This document shows, one piece after another, positions 1 to 11,515 of a DNA stretch of 64,000 bases. The stretch's first letter is position 1; each line of letters begins with the position of its first letter. Under the pieces are notes generated by a model. That model searched no databases and had not been told where the DNA came from. It saw only the letters and a list, made by a program, of their open reading frames with translations. A program made the translations under genes and the position numbers. Source of the DNA: Phycisphaeraceae bacterium (GTDB lineage: Bacteria > Planctomycetota > Phycisphaerae > Phycisphaerales > UBA1924); assembly GCA_019636845.1 (NCBI GenBank), contig JAHBWV010000001.1, positions 2,480,001-2,544,000 on the forward strand, written 5' to 3'.

Positions 1-223
1 CGGTCAGGGATTCCTGGTACCCGAGCATGGCGGTGTTGAAGACCACCTCGGCGGTGGTGAGGATGTTGCGACCGATCGCGCCGAAGCCGAAGCCCCGAAA
101 GAGGGAGCCATCGGCAAGGGCCAAGCGTGCGGGTGGCCGGGCTGCTCGCTCGGGCGTGGAGCGGGCGTCTCGGTCGGGCGCGGAACCGGACGAGGAGCGT
201 CGGGACGAGGTGGGTGTTGTCAT
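1..223 (-). CDS. carA: Carbamoyl-phosphate synthase small subunit, N-terminal part (cut by window edge)
   Basis: The first 74 codons of a leftward gene whose remainder lies before the window. After a Ser/Arg/Pro-rich extension of about 32 residues, the protein reads [17 protein letters not shown] and then [17 protein letters not shown]. This is the hallmark start of the CarA small subunit, the glutaminase subunit that supplies ammonia for carbamoyl phosphate in arginine and pyrimidine synthesis. The catalytic Cys/His/Glu triad is out of view. The ATG at 223 is 8 bases after a TACAAT hexamer on the minus strand, so the mRNA may be leaderless. The N-terminal extension is longer than usual for the family, and a later start cannot be excluded. 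Confidence 0.85.
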   Translation of the reverse strand, partial: MTTPTSSRRSSSGSAPDRDARSTPERAARPPARLALADGSLFRGFGFGAIGRNILTTAEVVFNTAMLGYQESLT

Positions 224-228
224 CGGGC

Positions 229-234
229 TAGATT
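229..234 (+). promoter_or_regulatory. -10-like hexamer of priA
   Basis: TAGATT, 6 bases before the GTG at 241. It shares bases 232-234 with the carA hexamer on the opposite strand, so polymerase could not sit on both at once. Confidence 0.45.
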
Positions 235-237
235 GTA
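232..237 (-). promoter_or_regulatory. -10-like hexamer of carA
   Basis: TACAAT on the minus strand, 8 bases before the carA ATG. It overlaps the priA -10-like hexamer on the other strand (229-234). No good -35 match was found at 16-18 bases. Confidence 0.5.
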
Positions 238-240
238 CGC

Positions 241-2607
<2,367 letters not shown>

Positions 2608-2619
2608 TCGTCGGCCCGA

Positions 2620-2625
2620 TAGGAT
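2620..2625 (+). promoter_or_regulatory. -10-like hexamer before the class IV aminotransferase gene
   Basis: TAGGAT ending 6 bases before the ATG at 2632. It lies in the 24-base gap after priA, so the gene may have its own leaderless transcript. Confidence 0.45.
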
Positions 2626-2631
2626 TGCGCG

Positions 2632-3537
2632 ATGCGCGTACATATGAACGGACAGATCGTCACTCGTGAGGAGGCCCGGATCGACCCGTTCGATCGGGGC
2701 TTTCTATTCGGCGATGGTGTGTACGAGGGGTTGCGCACGTTCCGCGGACGGGTGCGAGCACTCGACAGGCATGTGCGTCGGCTGAGGGAGAGTCTGCGTG
2801 CGGCGCGGATCGAGTTCGATGCCGAGCGACTCGGCCCCATGACCGATGAATTGATCCGGGCGAACGGGCTCTCCGACGCCTTTGTCTATTGGCAGTTCAC
2901 GCGCGGCACGCCGTCCCCTGGGCAGCCGGTGAGGGCCAGGATTCCCGGGAACATGGAGCCGACGGTGTTCGGATACGCCCAGGAGCGGCCCGCGCTCGAG
3001 TGCTGCACGGAGCCGGGGATCACGACGGCGGCTCGCGTCGAGGATTTCCGCTGGAAGCGAGGGCGTGTGAAGGCGATCTCGCTCCTCGGGAACATCATGG
3101 GGGCGATGGAAGCGAAGGATCGCGGCGCGGATGATGCGATCTTTGTCCTGCCCGGGCGTTCGGGATCGCTTGGCGACGGATTGGTCGGTGAGGCAACGGC
3201 GACGAATGTCTTCGCTGTTCTGCCGGGCGAGGGTGGAGAGCCAGGGATCGTGACGCCTGACCTTGAGAGCGTGTCGATCCTTGCCGGTGTGACCCGGGAT
3301 CTGATTCTGGAGCGTGAGCCGCGGATCGAGGTGCGAGAGGTGCTTGGCGCTGAACTCGATCGCGCCACAGAGATCATGCTCTGTGGAACAAACACCATGA
3401 TCGCGTCGGTTGTCCGGCTCGACGGGCGGCAGGTCGGCGATGGGAAAGTCGGTCCCGTCGCAAAGCGACTTGCAAGATCGCTCGTGGACGCGATCGGCGA
3501 AGAGCTTGGCGTACAGGCCGCTGTAACACATCCATAG
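2632..3537 (+). CDS. Class IV PLP aminotransferase, D-amino acid transaminase-like
   Basis: A fold-type IV PLP enzyme of 301 residues. The N-terminal block DRGFLFGDGVYEGLRTFRG and the segment KRGRVKAISLLGNIMGAMEA are typical; Lys147 in RVKAIS is the expected Schiff-base lysine. The second block resembles D-amino acid transaminase (KR.DIKSLNLL.N) more than branched-chain aminotransferase or aminodeoxychorismate lyase, but IlvE or PabC activity cannot be excluded. The following EATATNVFAV block is the phosphate-binding region. The gene sits 14 bases before murD, which adds D-glutamate to the peptidoglycan precursor. A role in supplying D-amino acids for the wall is therefore reasonable, though inferred. 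Confidence 0.85.
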   Translation: MRVHMNGQIVTREEARIDPFDRGFLFGDGVYEGLRTFRGRVRALDRHVRRLRESLRAARIEFDAERLGPMTDELIRANGLSDAFVYWQFTRGTPSPGQPVRARIPGNMEPTVFGYAQERPALECCTEPGITTAARVEDFRWKRGRVKAISLLGNIMGAMEAKDRGADDAIFVLPGRSGSLGDGLVGEATATNVFAVLPGEGGEPGIVTPDLESVSILAGVTRDLILEREPRIEVREVLGAELDRATEIMLCGTNTMIASVVRLDGRQVGDGKVGPVAKRLARSLVDAIGEELGVQAAVTHP

Positions 3538-3551
3538 CGTGACGGAGATTC

Positions 3552-4940
3552 ATGGTGGATCGAGCGATGCGGGACCTGAGCGGCAAGCGTGTCACGGTCA
3601 TGGGGCTGGGCCGGTTCGGGGGCGGGATAGGCGTCACCCGATACCTGGTCTCACGCGGAGCGGATGTGCTTGTTACAGATCTTGAGCCGGCGGAGAAGCT
3701 CGCTGCTTCTGTCGAGAGGATCGGCGATCTGATCGCGAGCGGACGCGTGACACTACGGCTTGGCGAGCACAACGTGAGCGACTTCACGACGTGCGACTGC
3801 GTGGTGGCGAATCCGGCGGTGCCTCGCCCGTGGGAAAATCGATACTTGCGAGCTGCATCAGCGGCGTCGGTGCCCATCGTGACGGAGATCGAGCTGGCGC
3901 TTGCCGAGATACCGGGTGATGCGTGCGTTGTCGCCATCACGGGCTCGGCGGGCAAGAGCACGACGTCCGCGCTGATCCACCACATCCTCAGCGAGCTAGG
4001 CCAGCGGGTGCATCTGGGCGGCAACATCGGAGGATCTCTGCTCGAATCCATCGCGGAGATACGAGACACGGACACGGTTGTGCTTGAGCTCTCGAGCTTT
4101 CAGCTGCACTGGATCGGTGCCGCGGCGAGTGCGGCTCGGTTTCGTGTTGCGGTCATCACCAATATCGAGGCGAACCACCTTGATTGGCACGGGACCTTTG
4201 AGCACTACCGATCGAGCAAACTGGTTCTGCTCGGGCGTCAGCGCGAGGGAGACACCGCGATTCTCGGTCCGGGACTGAAGGACTGCACGACGGCGCGGGG
4301 CGTGCGCCGGATCGATATCCCCGAGGGAGCGGCCGTGAGCGGCTTGTTGATTCCGGGAGCGCACAACGAGCTCAATGCTGCGGTGGCGATTGAGGCGTGT
4401 CGAGCTGTCGTCGAGTCGAGGCATCATGGTTTGTTCGATGAGAACCGTGCCATTGCTGCGGCACGCACGTTCGCGGGACTCCCCCACCGCTTGCACCATG
4501 TCGGGACAATCGGCGGCATTCGGTTCTATGACGATTCCAAGTCCACAACGCCTCACGCGACGCTTCTCGCGCTCGGGGCATTTCCCATCGAGCGAGAGAC
4601 GGGACGCATCCACCTCATCGTGGGCGGTTACGACAAGGGACAGGACCTTGCCCCATTGGTGCTCTCGACCATGGACGTGAAGGGTCTGTACACGATCGGC
4701 GTAACGGGCGAACGGATCGCGAGCGCGGCGGGTGCGGGGTGTCACCCGAATGGACGAGTCTATCCCTGCGGTACACTCGATCGCGCGATCGCGGCAATCG
4801 CAGAGAGAGCGATCGAAGGGGATGTGGTGCTGCTCAGTCCCGGATGCGCATCGTGGGATCAGTTTGAGAATTATGAGCAACGGGGTTCGGTGTACGCTTC
4901 TCTTGTACGAGCCATATTCGGCGAGGACGTGACAACATGA
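3552..4940 (+). CDS. murD: UDP-N-acetylmuramoylalanine--D-glutamate ligase
   Basis: MurD is the cytoplasmic ATP-dependent ligase that adds D-Glu to UDP-MurNAc-L-Ala. Residues 8-100 form the Rossmann-like UMAG-binding domain (KRVTVMGLGRFGGG). The Mur ligase P-loop follows (TGSAGKSTT, residues 130-138), with the ELSSFQL and TNIEANHLDWHG central motifs and the C-terminal YDDSKSTTPHAT and LSPGCASWDQFENYEQRG blocks. The last of these is diagnostic for MurD. Its 462 residues are normal. The ATG is preceded by GGAG at a 5-base spacing. The stop overlaps the next gene (ATGA). No other mur genes are nearby, so this is outside a classical division and cell wall cluster. Confidence 0.95.
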   Translation: MVDRAMRDLSGKRVTVMGLGRFGGGIGVTRYLVSRGADVLVTDLEPAEKLAASVERIGDLIASGRVTLRLGEHNVSDFTTCDCVVANPAVPRPWENRYLRAASAASVPIVTEIELALAEIPGDACVVAITGSAGKSTTSALIHHILSELGQRVHLGGNIGGSLLESIAEIRDTDTVVLELSSFQLHWIGAAASAARFRVAVITNIEANHLDWHGTFEHYRSSKLVLLGRQREGDTAILGPGLKDCTTARGVRRIDIPEGAAVSGLLIPGAHNELNAAVAIEACRAVVESRHHGLFDENRAIAAARTFAGLPHRLHHVGTIGGIRFYDDSKSTTPHATLLALGAFPIERETGRIHLIVGGYDKGQDLAPLVLSTMDVKGLYTIGVTGERIASAAGAGCHPNGRVYPCGTLDRAIAAIAERAIEGDVVLLSPGCASWDQFENYEQRGSVYASLVRAIFGEDVTT

Positions 4941-5713
4941 ACGGCTCGCTCATGCTCGGGCTTTGTGTGATGATCTCCGGCACACCGTTGCCGATCGAAC
5001 CGCCAGCTGGGCCGGAGAGACAACATCGCACAGATGAACGCGTCGAGCTCGTGATTCCTGAGATGCCACACGTTCGCGTCGACCGCGAGCGTGGCATCGT
5101 TGAGTTTGACGGGTTTGTGCCGATCGATGCGCACATCGAGAACGCGCCACATTTGTATCTGGAAGTGATGGTCTGCACTCCGGAAGTCCGGGCCCATGAG
5201 TCGCTTGTGGCGTCGCGAGCGAGCCCGAGGCATGTTCACGCCGCGCTGCTGCTGGTCGGGCTGATTCCCGGTCGCACGGGCGCGTGGCACTGGAATGGTG
5301 CCGAGGTGGCGCGTGTTCCGCCGGAAGGGTCTCCGGTCGAGGTCCGGTTCATCTGGACCGATGCCGATGGCCAGACGCACGACACGCTCGCGAGCGATTG
5401 GGTCGTGAGCCGCGTGAGCGGGATTCGCCTGACGGAGACCATCGAAGAGGGTGCTCCTCGCTGGGTGTTTGCCGGCTCGAGAATGGTCTCTCGCGGGGGC
5501 AGGGAGTGGTACGCTGCGGAAGCGGAGGGAACGATCGTCGGTCTGCACACGTTTACAAGCGAGACGGTCGCGTGGAGCGGCGTGTACAGCCCGAGCGCGG
5601 AGATCGAGGATCCTGAGTGGATTGCCGACCCATCCCGTGTGCCGCCAAGAGGAACGAGCGTGGTCGTGCGGCTCATCGGCGTTGCCCCGCGTGCGAGCGA
5701 TCTCGCGGAGTAG
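4937..5713 (+). CDS. YdjY domain-containing protein, probably exported
   Basis: A 258-residue protein of the YdjY-domain type known from planctomycetes and enterobacteria; function unknown. The recognisable part is about residues 45-130: a beta-rich opening (VDRERGIVEFDGFVPI), then LEVMVCTPEVRAHESLVASRASPRHVHAALLLVGL, with the conserved hESL and HxHAALLL stretches. A short hydrophobic N-terminus (SLMLGLCVMIS) may be a weak signal peptide. The start ATG overlaps the murD stop (ATGA), so the two are translationally coupled. It converges on the HtrA gene with only 9 bases between stops. Envelope location is inferred from the signal and the coupling. Confidence 0.75.
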   Translation: MNGSLMLGLCVMISGTPLPIEPPAGPERQHRTDERVELVIPEMPHVRVDRERGIVEFDGFVPIDAHIENAPHLYLEVMVCTPEVRAHESLVASRASPRHVHAALLLVGLIPGRTGAWHWNGAEVARVPPEGSPVEVRFIWTDADGQTHDTLASDWVVSRVSGIRLTETIEEGAPRWVFAGSRMVSRGGREWYAAEAEGTIVGLHTFTSETVAWSGVYSPSAEIEDPEWIADPSRVPPRGTSVVVRLIGVAPRASDLAE

Positions 5714-5722
5714 TCTGGAGCA

Positions 5723-7132
5723 TCAGCGGCCGAGTTGCATGATGAGCGATCGGACCTCGGCACCGTCGGGGCCGGAGATCGACACAACGACGGGTTTTCC
5801 GAGCAGGAAGTCTGCACGCATGAGCGCGACATGCGCCTCGTCGATCGAGCGCACTGGTCGGCCGGCAACTTCGCTCACTCGGGCGTTCTCGATAAACCCC
5901 GCATCGTCCGCGGTTGAACCGGGAAGCACGGCGTTGATGAACACGCCGGTTCGGTCCTGGCCGAGACGCATGCCGTAGCGGATCAGAGCGGGGAAGACCG
6001 ATTGTCCTGCAAGGACCGCCTGCGGGAACTCTCCGACAAGCACCTCAAGATCGAGAGGTGCTCCATCTCGCCAGACTCTCACCGTCGCCCGCTGACCCGG
6101 GGACATCGAGCCGATGCTCGATCGAAGCATGGCTGGATTCCGGATCGGCGCCTGATTGAAGTGCGTGATGATGTCGCCCGATCGGATCCCCGCTCGCGCG
6201 GCGGGCCCTTCCTGCTCAACGCGGGGGATTCGCACGCCGGTTCCGATGAACCCCGCGTCGGAAATGATCGGCTCCTCGTTTGCGGGAATCGTGATCCCGA
6301 GGTAGCCGCGTGTGACCTCTTGCCCTTTGACCATCTGCGAAACGATCGGCTCGATGGTTGAGAGAGGGATGGCAAACGAGATCCCGGCCGATTGACCCTG
6401 CAGGAGATTCTGCGTTCCCGCACCCGTGGCGATCGCGACGTTCATGCCGATCAGGCGTGCGCGATAATCCACGAGCGGGCCGCCGGAGTTCCCGGGGTTC
6501 ACCGCAGCGTCTGTTTGAATGTAATTCGTCATGCCCGTCGGCTCGTCGTTGAGCGGATCACGGCCCAACCCCGAGACAATGCCCTCCGACATCGAGAACT
6601 TGAACCCGAAGGGAGACCCGAACGCGAAGACACGCTGGCCGATCCTTGGTTCGAGCCCTGTCGCGCGGGCGATCGGGAGCAGCCCCTCGGTCGATGCGGG
6701 TCGGAGCACAGCGATGTCGGTGTAGGTGTCGGCCTTCAGAATCTCCGCCGGGGTGATGCGTCCGTCGCTCGTCTGGATGCGAATGAATGTCGCGCCCCGG
6801 ACGACGTGCGCGTTGGTCACGATGTGGCCTTGCAGATCCCAGACCCATCCGGAGCCCGAAGAAGCGCGACCGCGGCGTGATTCGCTGGACGGGATATCTA
6901 CATCGATGTGGACGAGCGAGGGCATGACCGCGGTTGCAACCTGCTCGACGGACCGGTTCAGACGCTCGAGAGACTCTTCGGCTTCGAGGGCGACGCGTGC
7001 GCCCTGCGCTTTCCCGATGGTGGCAGCGAGCGTCATGCGTCGGACGACTGTCGGCCCGACGAACATCAGGGCGACCGCCGCGAGCAGCACCACAACAGCC
7101 GGACCAAGAGCAACGAAACGACGCATCGGCAT
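5723..7132 (-). CDS. S1C-family serine protease, HtrA/DegQ-like, with two PDZ domains
   Basis: An envelope quality-control protease of 469 residues. An N-terminal membrane anchor or signal (about residues 9-33) is followed by a trypsin-like domain. The triad is His109 (VTNAHVV), Asp139 (YTDIAVL) and Ser216 (GNSGGPL). The LA-loop region contains VFAFGSPFGF. Two PDZ modules follow: the first near 280-365 (RGYLGITIP...GPAARAGIRSGDIITHFNQ), the second shorter (PGSTADDAGFIENARVSEV). It starts 19 bases after the panB stop on the same strand, so the two are probably co-transcribed. GGAG upstream fits ATG 7132 or ATG 7126 (the second Met). Confidence 0.9.
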   Translation of the reverse strand: MPMRRFVALGPAVVVLLAAVALMFVGPTVVRRMTLAATIGKAQGARVALEAEESLERLNRSVEQVATAVMPSLVHIDVDIPSSESRRGRASSGSGWVWDLQGHIVTNAHVVRGATFIRIQTSDGRITPAEILKADTYTDIAVLRPASTEGLLPIARATGLEPRIGQRVFAFGSPFGFKFSMSEGIVSGLGRDPLNDEPTGMTNYIQTDAAVNPGNSGGPLVDYRARLIGMNVAIATGAGTQNLLQGQSAGISFAIPLSTIEPIVSQMVKGQEVTRGYLGITIPANEEPIISDAGFIGTGVRIPRVEQEGPAARAGIRSGDIITHFNQAPIRNPAMLRSSIGSMSPGQRATVRVWRDGAPLDLEVLVGEFPQAVLAGQSVFPALIRYGMRLGQDRTGVFINAVLPGSTADDAGFIENARVSEVAGRPVRSIDEAHVALMRADFLLGKPVVVSISGPDGAEVRSLIMQLGR

Positions 7133-7151
7133 GGTCTCCAGCAGTCGCCGT

Positions 7152-8150
<999 letters not shown>

Positions 8151-8156
8151 GCACTG

Positions 8157-8162
8157 ATGGTA
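8157..8162 (-). promoter_or_regulatory. -10-like hexamer of panB
   Basis: TACCAT on the minus strand ending 6 bases before the panB GTG. It forms a divergent pair with the ABC-F hexamer at 8235-8240. Confidence 0.45.
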
Positions 8163-8234
8163 CTCGGTCTCGGGCAGGCGGGATTGTGGCCCTCCGAACC
8201 ACGCCTCCGGACATGACTCTGGTTCGCAGCTGTT

Positions 8235-8240
8235 TAGAAT
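8235..8240 (+). promoter_or_regulatory. -10-like hexamer of the ABC-F gene
   Basis: TAGAAT ending 7 bases before the ATG at 8248. ATGACT at 8213-8218, 16 bases upstream, is a fair -35 match (TGAC core). Confidence 0.55.
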
Positions 8241-8247
8241 CGCCCTT

Positions 8248-10281
8248 ATGGCCCTGCTCGCCGTCACCAATCTCATGCATAGTTACGGGGATCACACGAT
8301 TCTCGAAGGGGTTTCGTTGAGCATCGAGGCGGGTGACCGCATCGGCATCGTCGGACGCAACGGGGCTGGCAAGAGCACGCTCTTGCGCTGCATCACGGGG
8401 GAGATCCGCCCTGATTCGGGCACGATCTCCCTGCAACGAGGAGCGCGGGCCGGATACTTGCAGCAGGATCCACGCTTGGATCCCGATGAAACCCTGCGGG
8501 AATCTGCCGAGGGCGCGTTCAAGGCCCTTCACGATGTGCACAAGGAACTCGACCGCGTCTATGAGCAGATGGGCTCGGCGGAGGGACCCGCGCTCGATCG
8601 GCTGTTGAAGCAGCAGGTCGCGCTCGAGCAACAGATGGAGTCTCTGGGCGGGTACAGCATCGGGCACCGGATCGATGCCACACTGCACGGCCTCGGCTTC
8701 ACGGACGCTCAGTTCGAGATCCCGGTGAAGAGTCTCTCAGGGGGACAGCGAGGCCGACTCGCGCTGGCCAGACTCCTTCTCGAAGGTCCCGATCTGCTGC
8801 TGCTGGACGAACCGACCAATCACCTCGACATCGACGGTCGTATGTGGCTCGAACGGTTCTTACGAGACGAGTATGAGGGCGCGGTCGTCATGATCTCGCA
8901 CGACCGCTACCTGCTTGACGCGGTTGTGAAGAGGATCATCGAAGTTGAAGACTGCCGACTGATCGATTACCCGGGGAATTACGCGGCGTTCCGCGAGATT
9001 CGCGCGCAGAGGCGGCTCACGCAGCTTCGTGCGTATGAGAAGCAGCAGGATCGGTTCCGCAAGGAAGAAGAGTACATCCGGAGGTTCAAGGCCGGCCAGC
9101 GAGCACGCCAAGCAAAGGGGCGAGAGAGCAGACTTGAGCGAGAGAAAGAGGATCGGACACTCGAGCGACCTATGGAGATGGACTCCTTTCGTCTCGCGCT
9201 GCCCAAGGCGGAGCGAACGGGCGATGTCGTGCTCTCGGCGCGGGGGCTCAGTAAGTCGTATGAGAGTTCGGATGGCTCAACGCGGCATCTCTTTTCCAAC
9301 CTGGATATCTCGATCGCCCGGGGTGAGAGGTGGGCGATCGTCGGACCCAACGGAGCGGGGAAGACCACGCTTGTCCGCTGCCTGCTGGGAGAGCTCGAAC
9401 CCGATGCGGGCACCAGGCGCACGGGCTCGAACGTCAAGCCGGGCTACTACCGGCAGACGCACGAGCACATGGAGATGGACGTTCCGGTCTGGAGATTCCT
9501 GCAGAACGCGATCCTGAAGGAGACGCAGGGCAAGCCGTGGTCCGAGCAGCAGGCCAGAGACCTTGCTGGAGCGTTTCTCTTCACTGGGAAGGAGCAGGAG
9601 AAAGAACTTCGCATGCTCTCGGGTGGTGAACGATCTCGGGCGGCCCTTGCCGCACTGCTCGCGAGCGCGAAGAACCTGCTCGTCCTCGACGAGCCGACCA
9701 ACCACCTCGACATCCTTGCGTCCGAGCGGCTGGAAGAGGCGCTCCGGAAGCCAGCCGAAGATGGAGACGATGTCGGTTTCGACGGCACTCTGGTCCTGAT
9801 TTCGCACGATCGGGCCCTGATCGACGCGACGTGCGACCACCTCTTGATCCTCGACGGATCAGGATCAGCCGAGGTCTTAGTTGGCAGTTTCAGCGAGTGG
9901 CACTCCCGTCGGCTTGCAAATGAGCGGCAGGCCCAGAAGGATGCCGAGGATCGTGAGCGCCAGCGTGCCGAACAGGAGCGAAAGCGAAAGGAGGCGGAGC
10001 TGCGTGATCAGGCGCGGCAGGCGGCGAGCGTTCGCGCACCGGCACCGAAACGCAGCGCGGAATCCGGCTCGGCTAAAAACCGTCACTCGTGGCTCTCCGT
10101 CGAGCAACTTGAAACGAGAATGGGCGAGATTCAGGCGAGACTGGAGGACCTTGAGATGATGCTGGCGGATCCCGCTGTTTGGACAGACGTTTCGAAGAGC
10201 AAGTCACTCACCGAAGAGCGAAGCCGAGCACGCGCCGAACTGGAGGAACTTGAGGAAGCGTGGCTCAGGAAATCCACCTGA
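8248..10281 (+). CDS. ABC-F family ATPase (Uup/YheS-like)
   Basis: A soluble protein of 677 residues with two ABC cassettes and no membrane segments. Cassette 1 has Walker A GRNGAGKST, signature LSGGQRGRLALARLL and Walker B LLLLDEPTNHLD. Cassette 2 has GPNGAGKTT, LSGGERSRAALAALL and LLVLDEPTNHLD. The linker between them is charged and helical (about residues 245-310). The C-terminus (about 560-677) is a charged coiled coil, as in Uup. ABC-F proteins act at the ribosome or, for Uup, on branched DNA; the target here is unknown. The start fits a TAGAAT hexamer 7 bases upstream, suggesting a leaderless mRNA. Confidence 0.92.
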   Translation: MALLAVTNLMHSYGDHTILEGVSLSIEAGDRIGIVGRNGAGKSTLLRCITGEIRPDSGTISLQRGARAGYLQQDPRLDPDETLRESAEGAFKALHDVHKELDRVYEQMGSAEGPALDRLLKQQVALEQQMESLGGYSIGHRIDATLHGLGFTDAQFEIPVKSLSGGQRGRLALARLLLEGPDLLLLDEPTNHLDIDGRMWLERFLRDEYEGAVVMISHDRYLLDAVVKRIIEVEDCRLIDYPGNYAAFREIRAQRRLTQLRAYEKQQDRFRKEEEYIRRFKAGQRARQAKGRESRLEREKEDRTLERPMEMDSFRLALPKAERTGDVVLSARGLSKSYESSDGSTRHLFSNLDISIARGERWAIVGPNGAGKTTLVRCLLGELEPDAGTRRTGSNVKPGYYRQTHEHMEMDVPVWRFLQNAILKETQGKPWSEQQARDLAGAFLFTGKEQEKELRMLSGGERSRAALAALLASAKNLLVLDEPTNHLDILASERLEEALRKPAEDGDDVGFDGTLVLISHDRALIDATCDHLLILDGSGSAEVLVGSFSEWHSRRLANERQAQKDAEDRERQRAEQERKRKEAELRDQARQAASVRAPAPKRSAESGSAKNRHSWLSVEQLETRMGEIQARLEDLEMMLADPAVWTDVSKSKSLTEERSRARAELEELEEAWLRKST

Positions 10282-10290
10282 GCGAGCGGA

Positions 10291-10875
10291 TCAGCGTGCG
10301 CCGGCAATCCACTGCACGAACGCCGAGGCGAGTGCGATCCCCAAGAGAATGGAGATCACGAGTCTTCCGAGCAGTGCCCGAGAAGCTTTGAGATCTTCTT
10401 CTGCCGTCCCTCTCACCAAGCCGATCCGCGACGTGGCACCCGGCGAGAGTACCGGGGCCGACTGCTTCGGCCGCACCTTCGCGAGACGCGCATCGTCCTG
10501 CATGATCGCTATGATGAGGTTCGCATCGAAGGGTCGCAGCCCCATTCGAACACCGGTGGTGACGAGTCTGGACCGTACCTCTGGCCGGAGAACAGCCGCA
10601 GTGCCTCCTTCGAGAGACTCGACCACTCGTCGGGCGAGGATCGCCCGTGCATCGTCCGGGTCGAGTGCTGATGCCCTGGCGTTCTCCTCCTGAACCCGAC
10701 GAACCCTGCTCGGCGACACCGGGATTGAAGCCGGTGGATGCTTGGGCTCACGATCAGGCATAGATCTGGTCGTCCGGCGCCCACGAGCGTCGTGCGGCGT
10801 CAACGGCGTTGTCTCCACACCGCCCTCAGGGTGGACTATCCGCAACATCCCCTGATTCGTCGGACCTCGTTGCAT
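10291..10875 (-). CDS. Hypothetical protein with one C-terminal membrane helix
   Basis: A 194-residue protein I do not recognise. Residues 1-60 are low-complexity and rich in Pro, Arg and Ser. A central part (about 65-125) looks folded and helical (DPDDARAILARRVVESLEGG, then RLVTTGVRMGLRPFDANLIIAIMQDDAR). After a linker, one hydrophobic helix ends the protein (RLVISILLGIALASAFVQWIAG), giving a tail-anchored topology. The ATG at 10875 is 8 bases after TACGCT. The gene converges on the ABC-F gene (9-base gap) and is divergent from the membrane protein gene at 10982. Confidence 0.7.
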   Translation of the reverse strand: MQRGPTNQGMLRIVHPEGGVETTPLTPHDARGRRTTRSMPDREPKHPPASIPVSPSRVRRVQEENARASALDPDDARAILARRVVESLEGGTAAVLRPEVRSRLVTTGVRMGLRPFDANLIIAIMQDDARLAKVRPKQSAPVLSPGATSRIGLVRGTAEEDLKASRALLGRLVISILLGIALASAFVQWIAGAR

Positions 10876-10883
10876 GCCGCTCA

Positions 10884-10889
10884 AGCGTA
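10884..10889 (-). promoter_or_regulatory. -10-like hexamer of the tail-anchored protein gene
   Basis: TACGCT on the minus strand, ending 8 bases before the ATG at 10875. Confidence 0.4.
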
Positions 10890-10981
10890 GTGCACGCGCC
10901 GTGCCACCCGGAAGCGGATTGGCCGACCCTCGCAACAGTCTGGCCCGTACTCGTGACGATACAGTCAGCGTCGGAGGATTC

Positions 10982-11515
10982 ATGGACGATCCGATCACAC
11001 ACGACAACGCGGCAGAACGCGAGTCTCCAGAGTTCTCGGACCTGGTCATCGATCAAAGCCCGGACGAGATTCGTCGGCGGCTCGATATCGCTGCACGGAG
11101 GGGCAGGATCCCGGGTTTGCATCCGGGTACAGGCGATCGACTCTTCCATGTGGATGGATGCGGTACACCGTTCGACCATCATCTGATCGCAACATGGACT
11201 CCGGCAGGCAACAGCACGCGAGTCAGTTTCACGCTCGAGAGACAGCGCCGTATCCCCTTGATCTTTGCAGCTTTATTGGTCGCAACAGTCTGGCCCGGCG
11301 TGTACTTCATGGACCAACTCATCCCCGGTGAGTGGAACTGGATACGAACCGAGTATTGGTATCTGCCTCTCACAATCCTGCCTATTCCGTGGTTCTGGCG
11401 GTCAACGGCCAGAAAGTCGAGACAGATCGCCATGGAGGATGCATGCTCGATCGTTGGAAAGATCCGAACAGAATTCGGTCTTCAACCAGAAGATGAGGCG
11501 GCCACGCCGGCATGA
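10982..11515 (+). CDS. Hypothetical membrane protein with two helices
   Basis: A 177-residue unknown. Residues 1-90 are soluble and include an acidic helix-rich start and a beta-rich part (HHLIATWTPAGNSTRVSFTLE). Two hydrophobic segments follow (IPLIFAALLVATVWPGVYFM and YWYLPLTILPIPWFW), then a basic RSTARKSR stretch and a short cytoplasmic tail. The start is set by GGAGG at 10973-10977, five bases before the ATG; TACAGT at 10960-10965 is a likely -10. The stop overlaps the start of the next gene (ATGA), so the two are co-translated and probably act together. Confidence 0.72.
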   Translation: MDDPITHDNAAERESPEFSDLVIDQSPDEIRRRLDIAARRGRIPGLHPGTGDRLFHVDGCGTPFDHHLIATWTPAGNSTRVSFTLERQRRIPLIFAALLVATVWPGVYFMDQLIPGEWNWIRTEYWYLPLTILPIPWFWRSTARKSRQIAMEDACSIVGKIRTEFGLQPEDEAATPA

